A DNA stretch of 64,000 nt from Belliella baltica DSM 15883 (GTDB lineage: Bacteria; Bacteroidota; Bacteroidia; Cytophagales; Cyclobacteriaceae): contig NC_018010.1 of the NCBI RefSeq assembly GCF_000265405.1, positions 1,116,001 to 1,180,000 of the forward strand. The letters are read 5' to 3'. The notes below the pieces were generated by a model. The model was not told the origin of the DNA, searched no databases, and saw only the letters and a program-made list of their open reading frames with translations. A program made the translations under genes and the position numbers. Shown here piece after piece: positions 27,411-36,297 of the stretch. Position 1 is the first letter of the stretch; the number at the start of each line of letters is the position of its first letter.

Positions 27411-28994
27411 ATGGAGAAGGAAAAAATGATGCTTGATTTAAAAGCCAAGCTAGACTGTTTAGCTGTAGTAAATGTTGAAGCTTACCAAAAGCTGATGGAA
27501 TTCATGGAATTTAAAGCCTTCAAAAAAGGAGACCTGATTCGGAAAGCCGGTGAGCAAGAACATTATTCCTACTATCTTTTTGAGGGAGTCTTGGCATTTG
27601 AGAAGAATGAAAGGATGGTAAGGCTATTTTTTGAAGACCAGGTTGTTTTTGATTTACATGCCTACCAATCTGGCCTGCCAAGCCAATACAGTATTGTTGC
27701 ACTCAAAGATGGAATCATGTCTCGACTCTCTCACAATGATGAATTGGAGGTGTTGAATAAACTCCCTGAATTCAATAACCTATCTCAGGCTTTGCAGCAA
27801 AAAGCAAAAAATGCAGATGACCTTTGGGTTCTGATTTCTCAAAAGCACTATAGAGATGCTTATGCTTTACTCAATAGATACTTCAAAGGATTTTTTAGAG
27901 AACTTACACCGGACCAGCTCGCCCAGTTGTTTAACTTGGACAAGAGGACGATCAGCAGACACAATAAATACCTACATCAAATCAAAGAATTACCTGTTGC
28001 CAAAGTCAAAATGGGGGAGATCCTGACTTATGACTTCTTTTCTTCTTTGCACTTGGATGCGAAGTTGATCACAGACAAAGTTGTCGCATGGCTCAAGAAC
28101 CAAAAGCTACTCACAAACTCCAATCAAATCAGGAAATTTAGAGAGAACAAAATGACTTACCTCGCAGCCAGGCTATATCCGGAAGCTTCTCCTCAAAAAA
28201 GTATTTGGATAGGAAAATTGTATGCATGGCTTTTCCTCATGGATGATTACACTGACAAGTTGCCCAAAGGGAAAAAGTTGAACTTTTGGGCCATAATGGG
28301 AGATGAGGTAGGGAATATCATGGATCCTTACTATCAGGCACCGTTAGTAAATCAAAATGTATTTATAAGCGCTTTTGAAGATTTGTGGAAAGCTTTTTCA
28401 AATTTGAATGCAGAATGGTTTAGAGCACATTTGAGAAATGAAATGCTTGCCTATTTGGTGAGTAACCTTTGGGAAGCTAGGAATAGAGATTTTGATAGAA
28501 TACCTCCTCTGGAAGAATACTTAGCTAAAAGACCCTATTTCTCTGGGGGAAGGATGGCTTTGGAGTTGATTCCTTTATGTCTTGCTGGAGATCCTGAAGA
28601 TGTAAAATGGTCCTGGGAAAAATTGGAAACACTTAGAAAGCTTGCAGCTGAATTGATTTTTATCAGCAATGATATTCTTTCTTATCATAAAGAGGCTGAA
28701 ATCAATGATTTTCACAACTGGATAGCGTTGTTGATGGAGCATCAGCAGTTGAGTAGAAATGAAGCCATGGACGAGTTACTTCAAAGACATGATCAAGTAC
28801 TCCATACTTTTGAATCCAAAATCAAACTTTACACAGGGAATTACAGACCTGAAGAAGCTTTGATGCTTACCTTAATCAAAAATCTTAAGTTCCAGGTAAG
28901 TGGAGCCGTAACTTGGTCTGTGGAGGATACCAAGCGCTATCTTCCTGAAAAAGAAAAATTGGATGAGCCAGTGAGGTTAAAAAGACTTGCTTAG
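27411..28994 (+). CDS. Crp/Fnr-type sensor domain fused to a class I terpene synthase
   Basis: 527 residues in two parts. Residues 1-200 look like a full Crp/Fnr protein: a cNMP-binding-like beta roll (FKKGDLIRKAGEQEHYSYYLFEGVL) and an HTH segment (LTPDQLAQLFNLDKRTISRHN). Residues 215-515 carry the signatures of class I terpene cyclases. These are the aspartate-rich motif DDYTD (278-282), the terpene-synthase-like segment PPLEEYLAKRP, the NSE metal-binding motif NDILSYHKE (420-428), and a C-terminal W...RY pair (Trp502, Arg509-Tyr510). All metal-binding residues are intact, so activity on a prenyl diphosphate is plausible. The substrate and product are unknown. No prenyltransferase or P450 gene is nearby. 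Confidence 0.85.
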   Translation: MEKEKMMLDLKAKLDCLAVVNVEAYQKLMEFMEFKAFKKGDLIRKAGEQEHYSYYLFEGVLAFEKNERMVRLFFEDQVVFDLHAYQSGLPSQYSIVALKDGIMSRLSHNDELEVLNKLPEFNNLSQALQQKAKNADDLWVLISQKHYRDAYALLNRYFKGFFRELTPDQLAQLFNLDKRTISRHNKYLHQIKELPVAKVKMGEILTYDFFSSLHLDAKLITDKVVAWLKNQKLLTNSNQIRKFRENKMTYLAARLYPEASPQKSIWIGKLYAWLFLMDDYTDKLPKGKKLNFWAIMGDEVGNIMDPYYQAPLVNQNVFISAFEDLWKAFSNLNAEWFRAHLRNEMLAYLVSNLWEARNRDFDRIPPLEEYLAKRPYFSGGRMALELIPLCLAGDPEDVKWSWEKLETLRKLAAELIFISNDILSYHKEAEINDFHNWIALLMEHQQLSRNEAMDELLQRHDQVLHTFESKIKLYTGNYRPEEALMLTLIKNLKFQVSGAVTWSVEDTKRYLPEKEKLDEPVRLKRLA

Positions 28995-29092
28995 CCAAGT
29001 TGTAAGTTTTGTTTTGTTATCGGTTCAATCCTGCTATCGGTGAATTGATTTTCAGATCATAAATAAACAGGTTTAATTTAAAGCAGAAAATT

Positions 29093-29935
29093 ATGTTGAG
29101 GGAACACGCTAAAGATTTGATTTCAAATCTTGAACAGGAAATTAGTATGCTGACATTAGAGGACAGCAATAGATTACAACAACTGGAAAAGGCCTTTCAT
29201 TTAGCCGAAAAGGCAGTAATATCCATGAGATCCTATTTGGACACCTATAAATTTCAATCTGAAGAAGAAGAAATCTCTTTTTTCAAACTGATCAATCCGC
29301 TCTTGCTCAAAGAAGCATTTTATTATGCAGAACTCTTTGCAGTTGAATCCAATAAACCGCTAGGGAGTAATAAAAAAATCAGGTCTTACTATAGTAAAGC
29401 CATCAGAAGGATAGTCAAGATGCTCGGGAAACATAAACATTTGTATAATTATGTCAACCTAAACGAAAGCAAGTTCGATCACTTTTACTTTCTGAGAAAT
29501 TCAGAAAATAATCTGAAACAACCAACAGGAGAACTCCTGTATATGGATACAAAATATGTCACTTTACAGAGCTATAACTTGGGTAAAATTTATGCTTGGA
29601 TTCAAGTAGTTGAACAATTACAGGAGGATATTTTACTGCTTGATGGACAACAGGGAATCAGTACTTCAGTAAAACAAGGATTAACTTGGACTGCACCAAA
29701 AGTGCAGCTAATAGAATTGATTTATGCACTCAAAGCATCAGGAGTTTTCAACAATGGAAATGCAGATATCAAACAGATAGCAAATGCTTTAGGATGTCTT
29801 TTTGATAAAAAACTGACCGACTATTACAGGACTTTCCAAGAGATTAGAGGAAGGAAAAAAAGCCGAACTGTCTTCTTGGATATCATGCAAGAAAGACTCG
29901 TGAAATGGATGGAAGAAGGGGAGGGGCTCAATTGA
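29093..29935 (+). CDS. RteC family protein
   Basis: A 280-residue helical protein of the RteC family, first known as the excision regulator of Bacteroides tetracycline-inducible conjugative transposons. Family-like segments are the AFYYAELFAVE region, the FDHFYFLRNSE region near residue 125, and a C-terminal domain containing LTWTAPKVQLIELIYALKAS and GRKKSRTVFLDIMQ. It follows the terpene-synthase fusion by 98 bp on the same strand. No rteA/rteB, integrase or transfer genes are in the window, so it may regulate something else or be left over from a conjugative element. Confidence 0.8.
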   Translation: MLREHAKDLISNLEQEISMLTLEDSNRLQQLEKAFHLAEKAVISMRSYLDTYKFQSEEEEISFFKLINPLLLKEAFYYAELFAVESNKPLGSNKKIRSYYSKAIRRIVKMLGKHKHLYNYVNLNESKFDHFYFLRNSENNLKQPTGELLYMDTKYVTLQSYNLGKIYAWIQVVEQLQEDILLLDGQQGISTSVKQGLTWTAPKVQLIELIYALKASGVFNNGNADIKQIANALGCLFDKKLTDYYRTFQEIRGRKKSRTVFLDIMQERLVKWMEEGEGLN

Positions 29936-29969
29936 AGAAGTGTGCCTAATCAATAAAAAACAAAAGAAT

Positions 29970-30311
29970 ATGAAATCAAAAATTATAATAATTGTAATTG
30001 TCATTTTAGCGTTTAGCGCTTGCAAAAGTGCTCCTGAAAAAGCTGCAAAGAATTTCACAGAAAATTTATTTACAGGGAAAATTGAAGAGGCTAAAAAGTA
30101 TGCGACTGAATCCACGGTATTTATGTTGGATTTAGGTTTGAGTACAGGAGCAATACCCCTTGATCCTAATTTTAAATTCAAAATGGTAAATGATTCTATA
30201 GTTCAAAAACAGGCTTGGGTCACTTTTATTGATCATAAAGGCAACAAAGACAAACTGATGTTAGTCAAAATTGACTCTAAATGGCTGGTGCATTTAGATT
30301 TTAGTATGTAG
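29970..30311 (+). CDS. Small lipoprotein, DUF4878-like
   Basis: From the ATG at 29970 the product has 113 residues. It has a lipoprotein signal (MKSKIIIIVIVILAFSAC, with the lipobox Cys18) and a small NTF2-like domain with the pattern APEKAAKNFTENLFTGKIEEAKKYATES, typical of DUF4878-type proteins. An upstream ATG at 29940 would add ten residues and spoil the signal. Role unknown. It is the last plus-strand gene of this block and is convergent with the beta-barrel gene. Confidence 0.7.
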   Translation: MKSKIIIIVIVILAFSACKSAPEKAAKNFTENLFTGKIEEAKKYATESTVFMLDLGLSTGAIPLDPNFKFKMVNDSIVQKQAWVTFIDHKGNKDKLMLVKIDSKWLVHLDFSM

Positions 30312-30408
30312 TTAGAAAAAAATAATATTTAGAGAGAATTTAGGTTATAGTCAGATTGGATTTCTCCATTCTGACTATAATCATTTAAGTTATTATTTTG
30401 GAATTATA

Positions 30409-30957
30409 CTACATAATTTGAAATAAAAAGCTTAACACATTACCCTGAACAAAATCTTTAGTTCCCCAAGTATATGTTAAGGGTATAAATTTCACACTAA
30501 ATTTTTCAGAATATACATAAGAAAAGGAAAGTCCCGTTTCGAGCCCCAATCTGTAAAAATTGACTGGCTCTTCATCAAAGACTACACCACCAGACCTGAG
30601 GCCAGTAGCCCAAATAAAAGAAGGACCAACAAATGGAGAAATTTTAATCTTTTTTGTAGAGACAATATCATAATTAATATGAGTTGCAAGTGATACCGTG
30701 GTGTAGAATTCTGGTAAAAATTCTAGATATTGTTTATCTGTTAACAAATTTCCTTGTAAAGTAGGTGTTAAAGAAATCCTATCTTTAAGATAAATTTGAC
30801 GCTGAATAATTGCTCCAAAGCCCCTATATTCTTCGAGTGCTGAAGGACTAAATTGACTGATTACTCTAGACCCACCAAGATAAACTTGAGAATATGAGTT
30901 TTGGCTCAAAGAGATAAAGATTATAAAAATCGATAAGGTTTTTAAGATTTTAATCAT
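30409..30957 (-). CDS. Predicted outer-membrane beta-barrel protein
   Basis: 182 residues with a signal peptide (ending near SQNSYSQ), alternating amphipathic strands, and a C-terminal LSFLFQIM hydrophobic strand typical of small outer-membrane barrels. It is the last gene of a minus-strand cassette after the beta-propeller lipoprotein (29-bp gap). The specific function is unknown. Confidence 0.6.
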   Translation of the reverse strand: MIKILKTLSIFIIFISLSQNSYSQVYLGGSRVISQFSPSALEEYRGFGAIIQRQIYLKDRISLTPTLQGNLLTDKQYLEFLPEFYTTVSLATHINYDIVSTKKIKISPFVGPSFIWATGLRSGGVVFDEEPVNFYRLGLETGLSFSYVYSEKFSVKFIPLTYTWGTKDFVQGNVLSFLFQIM

Positions 30958-30986
30958 TGCTATATTTTATAAGATAAAATTATTAT

Positions 30987-32282
30987 TTAACGTTCTGTTT
31001 TAAAACAATATGTATTGAGAAAACTACTAACTATTAATTTCCCAGGTTTGTTATCTTTAGAGGGAATTACTGCCATACTACCAAAACTTGAGAAAACTTC
31101 TTCATCTGGACTTGAGATTTTCCACAACCTCTTTCCAGTATTCAAATCAAAAGCATTTAAATACCCGGTTCCTCTGTCTACAAAATAAAGAATATCACGA
31201 TAAATATGAATGTTCTCGGCATGACCTCCTTCTTCTTTCCTTTCCCAAATAGTTTTTCCTGTTTCAGGGTCTATTTTCATCACTCGTGCATATGGACCAG
31301 CGTAATTGATTGCTATTAATTCATTTTTATAGTTTTCAAAAGTAAAAATTCCATCACCATTAAAAATATCAAAATCATTTTTTATCCACTTTATTTCTCC
31401 AGTGTTCTTATCGATTCCATAGAATGTTGCATTACTGTTTAGAACAATAATATTTCCAAATAACACTGGTCTAGCATTGACATGAGAATAACTTATTTCT
31501 CCAATTTTTAATTTCTCAATAATATATTTTTTCTGGGTAAGGTTATAAGAAGAAAAATAATTAACTATCTGATTTTGATAAATGTCAACAAATTCAGTAA
31601 AACCAAAACTAATAATTAAATCACCAAATTCCTCGTAAAGTAAAACTTCTCCAACAAATCCATATGCTTCTTGAAAGTTTTGAATTGAGTCTAATTCGGG
31701 AATTAGAACAGTTTGCCAATCAGAAGTATAAGCCTGACCTTCAATGATTTGCGGAATATGAAAATTGTTGTCTAATCTACCGAATCCATAGTAATAATTT
31801 TCACCATAAACCTTTAGCCCATGAGTAATATCCATACCTCTTCTTTCATCAGTCCAAACAGTCTTTCCGTTTGAGATATCAATGCACATATAATACAATC
31901 CATCACTTAAAAGAAGTAAATTATCTTTTTGATTTATGCCATATTCACTTCTGTTAAATGACGCTACAGGCCATTCACCTAGAAACTCATTCCAACGCCA
32001 TTTTTCACGACCTGTATCGAGATCGAGTGCAAGTAACAAATCCTCATTTTCACCTGAGTTTCCAGCCACAACAACATGATTGTCATAAACAGCAGCACCT
32101 ACCCCAGGCCAAATTAACTTTCCATTTCCTGAATTATGTTCCCAAATGGGTTCTTTGCCGATAATTAAGCCTTCAGAATCTGTTTTTACCCTTTCGACAA
32201 AATCATCCTCAAAATTGCAAGAAAAAAGAAAAATCAGTCCACAAATAATTTTTATGGACTGATTTAAGGTTCTTTTAATCAT
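30987..32282 (-). CDS. PQQ-like beta-propeller lipoprotein
   Basis: A 431-residue exported lipoprotein (signal IIKIICGLIFLFSC) with repeated propeller blades. The Trp-containing repeats appear as LDLDTGREKWRW, DISNGKTVWTD, DKNTGEIKWIK, DPETGKTIWER and DLNTGKRLWKI. This is the BamB/quinoprotein fold, used here more likely for protein contacts than for PQQ catalysis. Its ATG overlaps the stop of the upstream serine hydrolase by 4 bp (ATGA), tying the two genes together. Confidence 0.8.
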   Translation of the reverse strand: MIKRTLNQSIKIICGLIFLFSCNFEDDFVERVKTDSEGLIIGKEPIWEHNSGNGKLIWPGVGAAVYDNHVVVAGNSGENEDLLLALDLDTGREKWRWNEFLGEWPVASFNRSEYGINQKDNLLLLSDGLYYMCIDISNGKTVWTDERRGMDITHGLKVYGENYYYGFGRLDNNFHIPQIIEGQAYTSDWQTVLIPELDSIQNFQEAYGFVGEVLLYEEFGDLIISFGFTEFVDIYQNQIVNYFSSYNLTQKKYIIEKLKIGEISYSHVNARPVLFGNIIVLNSNATFYGIDKNTGEIKWIKNDFDIFNGDGIFTFENYKNELIAINYAGPYARVMKIDPETGKTIWERKEEGGHAENIHIYRDILYFVDRGTGYLNAFDLNTGKRLWKISSPDEEVFSSFGSMAVIPSKDNKPGKLIVSSFLNTYCFKTER

Positions 32283-32926
32283 CTTCTACTTGTTTGAAAG
32301 AAAGCTCCATGATTTCCATCAAAAACATTTCTTAATAAAAGGTTTGTATTTGGATGTATACCCATTTCCAAATGATTAGCTCCTGTTAGACGTAATTCGC
32401 TTCCACCCCAATTTGACAATTGACCTACTTGTGAAGATTTTTTGATAAATCCATCACTAGACTGATTAACCCAAATTTGATATGTAAATGTTTGATATTC
32501 CCATCTGCAATCGTCACAATATAAATCAAAGCAATCATCTCCAGCATATGGGGCAAATTCCAAAGGATTTCTTCCATTACAAACATAAACAGGCTCTGTA
32601 ACTGAGATTGTCTGTAATTCACTCGCTCCGATTAGCCTGTTCCATGCAACCTCCCAACCTCTAACTAAATAATCGTTACCTGCATTCCATGCATCTCTTT
32701 CCCTCCTTCTTCGGTCTCTGCATGAACTATTGCAGAAAGGCCATCCACCAATGGTAATTCCATCAGCTGCACTTTTATAAGCAATTGCAACCTGATTATA
32801 AGAGCCTAGTAATAAATTTGTGAAATTTGTATCGAATGTTATTGTTGATAAGAATAGTCTTAAATGTGAAGGGCTTGTAACCTCTCCAAAAACTTTCAGT
32901 TTTGGGCGATTAGAATTAAAATTACT
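32279..32926 (-). pseudogene. Serine hydrolase, C-terminal part (split by IS66 copy B)
   Basis: This is the downstream half of a hydrolase gene whose first half is 34510-35192. The native sequence here ends at the duplicated octamer 32919-32926. A frame that seems to start at 32944 borrows its first residues (MYLSSYS) from the IS. The segment includes a Cys-rich stretch (CNSSCRDRRRRERDAW, CDDCRW), suggesting disulfides in an exported protein. Taking out the IS and one octamer restores one open frame of 440 residues. Confidence 0.8.
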
Positions 32927-34509
32927 GTAACTACTCAGGTACATTATTTACTGACCAATATTCAAGTATTTGGAGTCTTGTTGCCCTCTGTGGTGTATTG
33001 ATGCGTATTTGTATGTGAATGTACGAAAATCAGCTTTAAAGTTGGTTTATCCACATTTTTTTGTGGGGAAAAACAGCGTGGATTATTGGTATTCATGGGA
33101 TTATGTGCTGATATTCAGGAAACATTTCTATAGTATATTGGACCACAGGGATACGCTTATTCAGGAACTGATCAAGATGAACCTCCAGCTTATGGAGCAG
33201 GTCAAGTCTTTAAAATCTAGGGTATCCGATTTGGAAAATGAGCTTGCCCGTTACCGTAATCCCAAAAACAGCCGCAACAGCTCGGTTCCCCCTTCAAAAG
33301 ACGAGAACCGCCCCAAAAAAAATCAGAGTCTCCGTCAGGATACAGGGCGCAAAACCGGCGGTCAGCCTGGACACAAAGGCCATACCCTTGAAATGACATC
33401 CTCCCCGGACATAATAGAAAACCACATCCCTTTATTCTGTACCTGCTGTGGTGGTGATCTGTCGGCGGTTCCAGCAGAACTGTCCTCCAAAAGACAGGTC
33501 CTGGATCTTCCTGTGATTAAAGTGGTATGTACCGAGCATAGAATCTTTTCCAAAAACTGTTCCTGTGGAGAAAAGATCAGTGGGTCATTCCCTGACAATA
33601 TCAATGCCCCCATACAGTACGGGAGCGGTGTTGAAACCATTGTCGGTTATCTGCATGCCAGACAGTATGTTCCCTATAGAAGGATGAAAGAACTTCTCAG
33701 GGACTGCTTCGGTATTAATCTCAGCGAGGGGAGTATCGATAACATTATCGGTAGGTTTGCCCGCAAGTCTGCACCAATATATGCAAAGATAAAGACGGCA
33801 GTCTCTAAAAGTCCTGTGATAGGAGCTGACGAGACTGGGGCTAAAGTGGATGGAAACAAACAGTGGGTCTGGACTTATCAGACCGAGGAACTCACCCTGT
33901 TAGCTATATCTGAATCACGTGGACTTAAGGCGATGAATACACATTTTCCCGATGGGTTCGGAAAGGCAGTATTGTGCCACGATGCATGGAGGGCGTACTT
34001 CAACTATTCGGAAAATCTGCACCAGCTTTGTTGTGCACATCTGCTTAGGGAGCTCAACTACATTGTTGAACGCTATAAATCTAAATGGGCTGACAGCCTT
34101 AGGGCCCTGTTCAGGGAAGCTATCTCACTAAAGAGAAAACTCAAAAAACTACCGGATACAGAGAATAGCAGGAGTATTGCTTCCATTGAAGAGAAGATGG
34201 ATAACCTACTCGCCCAACCTGTAGAGTCAAAACATAAAGAAGCAGTATCCCTACAAAAAAGACTCCTGAAATACAGAAAGTCACTTTTTACTTTTCTCTA
34301 TCACCAAAAAGTACCACCGGATAACAATGCCTCTGAAAGAGCCATACGCAACATCAAGGTGAAACAAAAAATATCAGGACAGTTCAAATCCAACAATGGA
34401 GCTGAAAACTTCTGTGTTATAAGATCCGTCGTGGATACCCTGATCAAACGTTCGGGAAATATCTTAGAAAATCTAAATCATATAGCTAATTTACAACCTG
34501 AGTAGTTAC
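32927..34509 (+). mobile_element. IS66-family insertion sequence, copy B (1,583 bp)
   Basis: Same terminal repeats and length as copy A. The flanking 8-bp direct repeat AAATTACT (32919-32926 and 34510-34517) is the size expected for IS66, showing a simple and probably recent insertion. It lies antisense within the hydrolase gene. Confidence 0.95.
32970..34505 (+). CDS. IS66-family transposase (copy B)
   Basis: 511 residues with the same domains as copy A (coiled coil, zinc-binding region, DDE core). The protein differs only at one position (Thr for Pro in LPDTENS). Six of the few nucleotide differences between the copies fall within about 170 bp near the middle of the gene. Confidence 0.93.
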   Translation: MESCCPLWCIDAYLYVNVRKSALKLVYPHFFVGKNSVDYWYSWDYVLIFRKHFYSILDHRDTLIQELIKMNLQLMEQVKSLKSRVSDLENELARYRNPKNSRNSSVPPSKDENRPKKNQSLRQDTGRKTGGQPGHKGHTLEMTSSPDIIENHIPLFCTCCGGDLSAVPAELSSKRQVLDLPVIKVVCTEHRIFSKNCSCGEKISGSFPDNINAPIQYGSGVETIVGYLHARQYVPYRRMKELLRDCFGINLSEGSIDNIIGRFARKSAPIYAKIKTAVSKSPVIGADETGAKVDGNKQWVWTYQTEELTLLAISESRGLKAMNTHFPDGFGKAVLCHDAWRAYFNYSENLHQLCCAHLLRELNYIVERYKSKWADSLRALFREAISLKRKLKKLPDTENSRSIASIEEKMDNLLAQPVESKHKEAVSLQKRLLKYRKSLFTFLYHQKVPPDNNASERAIRNIKVKQKISGQFKSNNGAENFCVIRSVVDTLIKRSGNILENLNHIANLQPE

Positions 34510-35192
34510 AAATTACTTATTGAATTAAAATAATTACTGTTTTCTGCCAAATCTTGAATTGTTTGATCATTGGGATCATAGATATCTAAAATTGTTTGCT
34601 CAAAACCTTCAGTTAGATCATTAGTAACATCAAGCACAGGTCGTGAAGCTATTGATCTTATTAATATACTAGTGATCCCTTTACCTCCTTTGAAAACGTC
34701 ATTAACAGTATCTCGGAATTTTTGCCAAACATTACGAGTTGACGATGCAATAGGTCCTCTTCTTAGGTTATCTACACTCTGTGTAACAAATTGATTTATA
34801 GGAGTCCCTTGAATTACGCCATTTGCAATTCTTGCACCGTCTAAAGGAGCTCCAAAAGTAATGAAACCTCCAAAAGAATTTGGATTTTGTTTATCAATCT
34901 CTCTTAATGCGACACCACCTAAACTATGCCCTATACCTATTGATTGATTTCCCTGAATTCCAATAGAAGAATTCCTAATTCTATTTGCATAATTTATAAC
35001 CCCCTCGTTAGTTGGAAAGGAAAATCCTGTAGATCTAACTCTGAAATCTCTTTGCGACCTAGAATATTCGTCATTCCAAAAGTCACCGTTACTGTTTAAT
35101 CCATGAGCCCAAAGAATATTCCTTTCTTGCCCAAATGATGCTAATGATATGAGAATCATAACTGTTGTAAGTAATAAATTTTTCATATTCAT
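34510..35192 (-). pseudogene. Serine (alpha/beta) hydrolase, N-terminal part (split by IS66 copy B)
   Basis: The upstream half of an exported hydrolase. It has a signal peptide (MKNLLLTTVMILISLASFGQ), an oxyanion-type LWAHGLNSNG segment, and the nucleophile elbow GHSLGG with Ser90. This pattern is typical of lipases and PGAP1-like esterases. The frame is continuous up to the target duplication at 34510-34517, after which the IS adds a premature stop. It follows the lipoprotein gene at 35194 by 1 bp. Confidence 0.8.
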
Positions 35193-35193
35193 T

Positions 35194-36069
35194 TTATTTA
35201 CTTATTTGAAATTTAAAATCATTAATAAAAATATCAGAATATTCTAAATAGAATATATCATAGGCTTCTGAGTATTGTTTGTTTCTAAAATGTGAAGATT
35301 TCATATAATGGGTACCATCTTCAGTTAAACCGTAAAAATTTACTTCTAGATCTTTTAGTTCGTCTGTCTGAGTATAACCTTCTATTCGTGTAACTACACC
35401 TTTATCTTTGTTTAAATAAATTTTTTCTTTAACTACTTCAAAGCTGTAAGAATCTGTTTTAAAGTTTGTACCCGTTTCCTTAGTCACTTCAATGGTTTTT
35501 TCATTTAATTCCCTTGCAACATTGCCTTCACTTATTTTTTTTATGAAATAACTAGCACTTGCGTCTGGATTACTAAAAGAACTTAGAAGAAGACTTGAAA
35601 GGTCTTCTAGACTAATTTCATTGTCTGTAAGATTAATATATTTATCATCATAAGTATCTGTATGAATAATATTTTCATTTTTATCGAATCCCTGAATTAT
35701 TCCATTGCTATACCTTAGTTTTGATAGTTGACTAAATTCCTCAGATGGAACAAATTTGTCAGCAGGATAATCAGAATTACTAGGTAAAAATTCAACAACC
35801 TTTCCAAATGTTAAATCATTGTAGATTTCAACATAAACCTTTTTTCTTTCAGACTTTGGTTCTTGAAGATATGTTAAGCCATATTCAACAGCGTCATTGT
35901 TTGAAAAGTCTGCTTTTCTAAACGTTTCTTCAATATAGTTTAACTTCGCTAAAACTGGCTTATCACCAAGTTCCCCTCTAAAGAGATTTTCTTTATCTCC
36001 ATAAATATCAGATTCCATAGAACATGATAGTAACGTGAAAAATGAACAATAAATTAAAATTTTTTTCAT
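35194..36069 (-). CDS. Hypothetical lipoprotein
   Basis: A 291-residue exported lipoprotein (MKKILIYCSFFTLLSC, with the lipobox Cys16), acidic and beta-rich, with no family I recognise. It heads the minus-strand cassette lipoprotein, hydrolase, beta-propeller, barrel. Its ATG is only 39 bp from the end of IS3 copy 2, so the original promoter has probably been removed or replaced. Confidence 0.6.
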   Translation of the reverse strand: MKKILIYCSFFTLLSCSMESDIYGDKENLFRGELGDKPVLAKLNYIEETFRKADFSNNDAVEYGLTYLQEPKSERKKVYVEIYNDLTFGKVVEFLPSNSDYPADKFVPSEEFSQLSKLRYSNGIIQGFDKNENIIHTDTYDDKYINLTDNEISLEDLSSLLLSSFSNPDASASYFIKKISEGNVARELNEKTIEVTKETGTNFKTDSYSFEVVKEKIYLNKDKGVVTRIEGYTQTDELKDLEVNFYGLTEDGTHYMKSSHFRNKQYSEAYDIFYLEYSDIFINDFKFQISK

Positions 36070-36297
36070 AATTAATTAAATTTTAGAATGATGAAAATAC
36101 TATTATATGGTAAGTGGTTGCTTTTTTCGACAGTTTGTAAATATAGTTGATTAAATTGAAATTTGAACTGTTCAATTGAAACGGAAATGAGCTCTGCTGG
36201 GGAGCAACTCATCAGGGATAAATTGACCGACGAAAATGAAAGGGAGGCGTTCGATTGTTGGACGTCTTTCTTTTTACCCATTTTCCGAGTGCTATGC

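Noticed and set aside
30987..32282. Quinoprotein dehydrogenase
   Set aside because: The propeller repeats are clear, but catalytic residues for PQQ use could not be identified and the protein is a lipoprotein beside secretory genes; a binding role is more likely.
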